A stretch of 46,313 bases of DNA from contig JAKAKI010000059.1 of the NCBI GenBank assembly GCA_021813505.1, positions 1 to 46,313 on the forward strand, given 5' to 3'. The position numbers and the translations under genes were made by a program. Within the stretch, counting starts at the first letter, position 1. The number at the start of each line of letters is the position of its first letter. Source of the stretch: a bacterium (GTDB taxonomy: Bacteria > Zixibacteria > MSB-5A5 > WJJR01). A model generated the notes under the pieces. The model was not told where the DNA came from. It did not search any database and saw nothing but the letters and a program-made list of their open reading frames with translations. Positions 43,032-46,313 of the stretch are shown one piece after another.

Positions 43032-43949
43032 ATGCACTCCGGCCGTCGCGATACATTGATCGGTGCCCTCTTCGTCCTGGCGGCGATTACCACCTGGGGA
43101 GCGTATTTTCCGTACGCCAAGCTGATTCTCCAGAAACTTGCTCCGACTGACTTCCTGATTCTTCGACTCGGGATCGGGGCCATTGTGCTGGCGTTGCTGA
43201 ACCTGCGAGTGCGACAGTCATTCCATATTGAGAAACGCGACCTGGTCATTGTGCTCGGCGCCGGGGTTATCGGAATCATTATTCATCAGATAATTCAACT
43301 CAATGGACTCCGGTTTACCTCCGCCACGAACACGGGCTGGATTCTCACATTGATTCCGCCGGTGACCGGCCTGTTGGGCTGGTTCTTCCTCAAAGAGCAC
43401 GTGCGCGGGCAGCAGATTCTGGGTTTGGTGGTCGCGATGCTCGGGGTTGTGTTCTTCGTCTCGAAGGGACACCCGGAGCGCCTTTCATTGGGGAACAACC
43501 TGGGTGATGCGTTGGCGTTGTTGAGCGTGTTCACATGGTCGATTTGCACGATCATGACCAAGGCGCGGCTGGGCCGCTACGATCCCCTGATCGTCTCGAT
43601 CATTCACATGTTCCTGGGTTTCCTCTTCTTCGCGTTGATTGGCGGTTGGGGCATCAGCAATCGCACTATAGTTCTCAATCTTCACGATTGGATCGTGATC
43701 ATCGCCATCGGCGTCATTCCTTCGGGCCTCGCCTACTACTGGTGGAACGCCGGCCTGAAGCGGTTGAGTGCGATGAACACGAGCATGTTTCTATTTATCG
43801 AAGCGATTGTCGCGTCGGCGACCGGTGCAGCACTGCTTGGCGAATCATTCACGCTGCCGATGATCGGCTACGCCGTGATTATTGTCGGTGGAGTCTATGT
43901 GAGTCAGGGGCAATTCGGACGGCGCAAGGTGCGCGGCGCGCCGACTTGA
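43032..43949 (+). CDS. EamA/DMT family permease
   Basis: A 305-residue inner-membrane protein with about ten helices in two EamA repeats. The first has ALFVLAAITTWGAYFPYAK, LRLGIGAIVLALL and GLRFTSATNTGWIL; the second has LGDALALLSVFTWSICTIM, GVIPSGLAYYWWNAGLKRL and LFIEAIVASATGAALLGE. DMT permeases export amino acids or other small metabolites; the substrate is unknown. The ATG at 43032 has a weak ribosome site. It lies 115 bases after livF on the same strand, but with a hairpin between, so cotranscription is uncertain. Confidence 0.9.
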   Translation: MHSGRRDTLIGALFVLAAITTWGAYFPYAKLILQKLAPTDFLILRLGIGAIVLALLNLRVRQSFHIEKRDLVIVLGAGVIGIIIHQIIQLNGLRFTSATNTGWILTLIPPVTGLLGWFFLKEHVRGQQILGLVVAMLGVVFFVSKGHPERLSLGNNLGDALALLSVFTWSICTIMTKARLGRYDPLIVSIIHMFLGFLFFALIGGWGISNRTIVLNLHDWIVIIAIGVIPSGLAYYWWNAGLKRLSAMNTSMFLFIEAIVASATGAALLGESFTLPMIGYAVIIVGGVYVSQGQFGRRKVRGAPT

Positions 43950-44000
43950 GGTTCCTGTCAAGTTGCTGAAGAAGCTGCGACGGTGGCCCAAGAGCCCCGT

Positions 44001-44080
44001 TGTCATGCTGAGCGGAGCGAAGCATCTGCTGTGCATTCATAGGAAGAGAAAGCAGGTCCTTCGCTCCGCTCAGGACGACA
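44001..44080. repeat. 30-bp imperfect inverted repeat
   Basis: TGTCATGCTGAGCGGAGCGA... (arm 44001-44030) matches the reverse complement of 44051-44080 at 26 of 30 positions, with a 20-base centre. Elements with a core of CTGAGCGGAGCGAAG are widespread in bacterial intergenic regions; no transposase is present. It lies between convergent genes and may work as a bidirectional transcript end. Confidence 0.75.
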
Positions 44081-44160
44081 TTTCCGGCTGACGCACAATC
44101 TGCGGGGTTTTTCACTAACCTGCAAGGGAACGAGAAGTCCGACTCGCCGAGAACAACGGT

Positions 44161-44175
44161 GTGGGCAAAGCCCAC
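44161..44175. repeat. Short palindrome next to the EIIA-CBS gene end
   Basis: GTGGGC-AAA-GCCCAC, with the same arms as 42938-42952, ends two bases before the stop codon of the EIIA-CBS gene at 44177. A role as transcript end for that minus-strand gene is possible. Confidence 0.5.
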
Positions 44176-44176
44176 T

Positions 44177-45082
44177 CTACCCGCGAATGACCTTGCTCAC
44201 GATATCGCGGCGCAGAATCAAACCGATCAACTTGCCGTCTTCCACGACCGGCACGCGGCGGATGTTGCGGAAGAGCATCTGGGCGGCGACCTCGACGATG
44301 GGGGTGTCTTCGGTCGTCAGGAAAAGCCGCGTGGTCATGATGTCCTTCGCTCTGATCTCTTCCTCGCGTTTCAGCAGATCGTCGAACGGTTCCACATCGG
44401 CGGTCGTGACGCCGGTTTCGACCATCGACTGGTAGTGCGGCAATGCCGCCTTTATCAGGTGGCGCTCGGAGATCATCCCAATCGGCCGTCCGTCGGCATC
44501 GACTACGGGCATCCCGGAAACCTTGTGGCGGTACAGTTTGTTGGCCACGTCTTTGAGCGTGTCCTCCGGTGAGACGGTCACGACGTCGCGATGCATGATA
44601 TCGCGCACCGTCAGGTGCGTGCGAATGGTCAGGCCGGTGTCCCAGATCACACGGATCAATTCATCGGGTGTCCGGGCAGAGAGAATCCTCGGCAGGTTGG
44701 TTTCGTCGCGTGCCACCGCTGCGAATGCCGACAGCGTCTGCAGGTAGAGTTGCGCGATGTTCCGCGGTGTCAGCATCAGGCAGATCACATGCAACGGACG
44801 TCCATCGGGCGTGGGCGATTTGATCCCCCGTTTCGAGACGCCGAGGGCGATGTGCATTTCGCCGACCAGATCGGTGCGCGCATGCGGGAATGCGAAGCAG
44901 CGGCCGAAAGAGGTGTTTTCGATTTCCTCGCGTTCCGCGATGGAACTGAGAATTCCCGCGCGGTCCATCCCGGGGAACTTCATGAGGACGCGATCCATCA
45001 ACTCACCGATGGCGCCGGTCTTGGACTCGGAGTGCAAATCGGCGGAGACGAGCAGTGGATCGAGCAGTGCAGCCAGTCTCAT
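44177..45082 (-). CDS. PTS EIIA-like domain fused to two CBS domains
   Basis: A 301-residue protein. The start at 45082 follows AAGGACACCAATGCC. Residues 1-145 resemble the fructose/mannitol-type EIIA domain: GRCFAFPHAR carries the candidate phospho-accepting His67, and LYLQTLSAFAAVARD follows. Residues about 155-300 are two CBS motifs: VRDIMHRDVVTVSPEDTLKD, GMPVVDADGRPIGMISERHL, then AKDIMTTRLFLTTEDTP and RVPVVEDGKLIGLILRRDI. CBS pairs bind adenosine nucleotides. No PTS permease or HPr gene is nearby, so a regulatory role that joins phospho-signalling with energy sensing is likely; this fusion is known in several bacterial groups. It follows the DUF502 gene by 54 bases on the same strand. 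Confidence 0.88.
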   Translation of the reverse strand: MRLAALLDPLLVSADLHSESKTGAIGELMDRVLMKFPGMDRAGILSSIAEREEIENTSFGRCFAFPHARTDLVGEMHIALGVSKRGIKSPTPDGRPLHVICLMLTPRNIAQLYLQTLSAFAAVARDETNLPRILSARTPDELIRVIWDTGLTIRTHLTVRDIMHRDVVTVSPEDTLKDVANKLYRHKVSGMPVVDADGRPIGMISERHLIKAALPHYQSMVETGVTTADVEPFDDLLKREEEIRAKDIMTTRLFLTTEDTPIVEVAAQMLFRNIRRVPVVEDGKLIGLILRRDIVSKVIRG

Positions 45083-45136
45083 GGCATTGGTGTCCTTACC
45101 TGATTATATCGGCAGTTGCGCAAATCCGGCATGCGA

Positions 45137-45835
45137 TCAAGCGTCTCCTGCTGTCGGCACTGGCGGGCCTTTGCGGGGCGCGCGGTGCATCACGGGCGGT
45201 GTTGTGATGCCGCCGGACACCAGCAACTTGATGGCATCCTCGTTGGAGATTTCCAACTCGTGAACCTCATCGGCCGGAAGGAAGACCACAAATCCGGTGA
45301 TCGGCGTCGGTGTCGAAGGGACGAACACGGCAATCAACTCGCCTTCCGACGGGCCATTGGCCGGCGTTCCGGCTGTTGTTTGTACGCGCGTTCGCGCCGC
45401 CGCAAAACCCATCACCCAGGAGCCGCGCCTCGGATACTCGATCATCACGGCGCGTTCGAAGACTTTCCGCTGCGGCATCGCGACCGCTTCCACGAGCTGC
45501 TTGGCCGCCGAGTAGACCGCCCGCACCAGCGGAGTGCGGATGAACAGCAGCTCGCTGAAGCCGAAGAGCCGCGAGCCGATGACATTGCGCACCAGAATCC
45601 CGACCAGGAAGATCAGCAGGATCGTCGCCACAAGCCCCATGCCGGGGATGTTCTTGCCCACAAGGCGCTGCAAGATCGGCGACAGTATTCCATCCACCTG
45701 CAAGAACAGGAAGTTGAGCACGACCACGGTGATGATCACCGGGACCGTGATGACAATTCCGGAGATGAAAGTCCGCCGCAGAGTGTTGTAGATCCGCCGT
45801 CCCACTGAGGGATTCGTTGGCATGCTGCTGTCCAT
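45137..45835 (-). CDS. DUF502 family membrane protein
   Basis: A 232-residue protein from ATG at 45835 (MDSSMPTNPSVGRRIYNTLR); the ATG at 45823 is equally plausible. DUF502 features: RRTFISGIVITVPVIITVVV, a second helix LVATILLIFLVGILVRNVIG, a loop with PLVRAVYSAAKQLVEAV, then YPRRGSWVMGFAAAR and VFVPSTPTPITGFVVFLPAD. The family has two membrane helices and a soluble domain of unknown role; plant homologues are ribosome-associated or plastidial. It is first of a two-gene unit with the EIIA-CBS gene. A tentative promoter lies 34 bases upstream. Confidence 0.88.
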   Translation of the reverse strand: MDSSMPTNPSVGRRIYNTLRRTFISGIVITVPVIITVVVLNFLFLQVDGILSPILQRLVGKNIPGMGLVATILLIFLVGILVRNVIGSRLFGFSELLFIRTPLVRAVYSAAKQLVEAVAMPQRKVFERAVMIEYPRRGSWVMGFAAARTRVQTTAGTPANGPSEGELIAVFVPSTPTPITGFVVFLPADEVHELEISNEDAIKLLVSGGITTPPVMHRAPRKGPPVPTAGDA

Positions 45836-45869
45836 GGGTTGCTGCCGTGCCGAACACGGCTTGGATGGA

Positions 45870-45898
45870 ACGCTAACCGACTTCGGCGATGGTGTCAA
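45870..45898 (-). promoter_or_regulatory. Possible promoter of the DUF502 gene
   Basis: Minus-strand TTGACA (45898-45893) is a perfect -35 box; the -10 at 17 bases is TAGCGT (45875-45870), three of six with the conserved first, second and last bases. The ATG follows 35 bases downstream. Confidence 0.45.
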
Positions 45899-45954
45899 GG
45901 GGCGTCGTCTGCGCCCGTTGACAGAAGATGTGGCGCGGCCTCCCTCGACCGCGT

Positions 45955-46037
45955 GCCCAGGCAGGGCCTGGGCGTCCTTTGGCAGGCTTGCGCATCGAGA
46001 TTCGACGCTTCGCGTCGAACGCGGGCGAGGCGCCCGC
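45955..46037. repeat. Three adjacent tight hairpins
   Basis: GCCCAGGC/GCCTGGGC (45955-45973), TTCGACGC/GCGTCGAA (46001-46019) and GCGGGCG/CGCCCGC (46021-46037) are perfect stems of 7-8 bp with loops of only three bases. They lead directly into the tandem repeats that follow. No coding frame crosses the block convincingly. Confidence 0.7.
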
Positions 46038-46065
46038 GCCACATGAGGGTGTGTCCGCGCGTGGC

Positions 46066-46313
46066 TGCGCCCTCACCCCGACCCTCTCCCAGAGGGAGAG
46101 GGGGCAGCCTGCCGTGAAGCACCGGTGATGTGCGAATGGCGGAGTTCTCTCCCGTAACCCAAAGGGAGAGGGGGCAGCCTGCCGTGAAGCGCAGATGATG
46201 CGCGAATGGCGGAGTTCTCTCCCGTAACCCAAAGGGAGAGGGGGCAGCCTGCCGTGAAGCACCGGTGATGTGCGAATGGCGGAGTTCTCTCCCGTAACCC
46301 AGAGGGAGAGGGG
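46066..46313. repeat. 70-bp tandem repeat array with a palindrome in each unit
   Basis: Three full copies (46101-46170, 46171-46240, 46241-46310) follow a partial copy and run into the window edge. Copies 1 and 3 differ at one base; copy 2 differs from copy 1 at about four. Each holds CTCTCCC...GGGAGAG, a 7-bp stem with a 10-base loop; the partial unit has CTCTCCC-AGA-GGGAGAG. With no variable spacers it is not a CRISPR array. The number of copies beyond the window is unknown. Confidence 0.85.

Noticed and set aside
46066-46313. Considered as a CRISPR array
   Set aside because: The units are continuous 70-bp repeats with no variable spacers, and no cas gene is present.

Overview
The window is a GC-rich bacterial chromosome segment, densely coding on both strands. 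The most telling lineage marks are secreted proteins that carry paired dockerin-type calcium repeats (GD.N.D...DVFDV...AFSGG) and secreted proteins that end in a type IX-secretion-like sorting domain (NYPNPFN ... G..V..L ... WDG.D..G..V.SGVY.Y). Both traits together point to the FCB superphylum or a neighbouring uncultured phylum, with candidate phylum Zixibacteria the best guess. This is an inference from protein style; no rRNA marker is present.

Layout. 1-8080 (all minus strand): an incomplete secreted protein, two short cohesin-like/dockerin proteins in tandem, and a 1785-residue modular surface protein (helical toroid-like domain, right-handed beta-helix, cohesin-like, Ig/FnIII, dockerin-like, sorting tail). 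8874-16019: an HDOD signalling protein, a secreted NTF2-like protein, YajQ, a membrane protein, a third dockerin protein with Ig repeats, and a lipoprotein with two cupredoxin domains. 16122-21222: an aerobic benzoyl-CoA degradation locus (boxC-boxB plus a small helix-turn-helix-like protein on minus, boxD divergent on plus); boxA and a benzoate-CoA ligase are not in the window. 21312-25249: a DoxX-like membrane protein, a glycosyltransferase/polysaccharide-deacetylase fusion, two abutting gene remnants, a DUF4342 protein and a GNAT acetyltransferase. 25474-29028: a complete oxidative pentose-phosphate set (gnd, pgl, zwf). 29057-37467: a PAS protein, a secreted S9 peptidase, a secreted subtilase with sorting tail, and a cytoplasmic-looking S9 peptidase. 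37602-42916: a small lipoprotein, then a five-gene branched-chain amino-acid-type ABC importer (livKHMGF). 43032-46313: an EamA permease, an EIIA-CBS protein with a DUF502 membrane protein, and a palindrome-rich non-coding block ending in 70-bp tandem repeats.

Together the genes suggest a heterotroph that degrades external protein (three peptidases), imports amino acids, can process benzoyl-CoA with oxygen, makes NADPH through the oxidative pentose phosphate route, and displays multidomain surface proteins. Start codons were chosen by Shine-Dalgarno match where one exists; GTG and TTG starts are frequent here. No rRNA, tRNA, CRISPR array, transposase or phage gene was seen. Nothing in the window is clearly a wholly new multi-gene system. 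The items most worth a second look are the box locus lacking boxA but carrying a small co-directional HTH-like gene, the glycosyltransferase-deacetylase fusion, the pseudogene junction at 23.75-24.30 kb, and the palindrome arrays.
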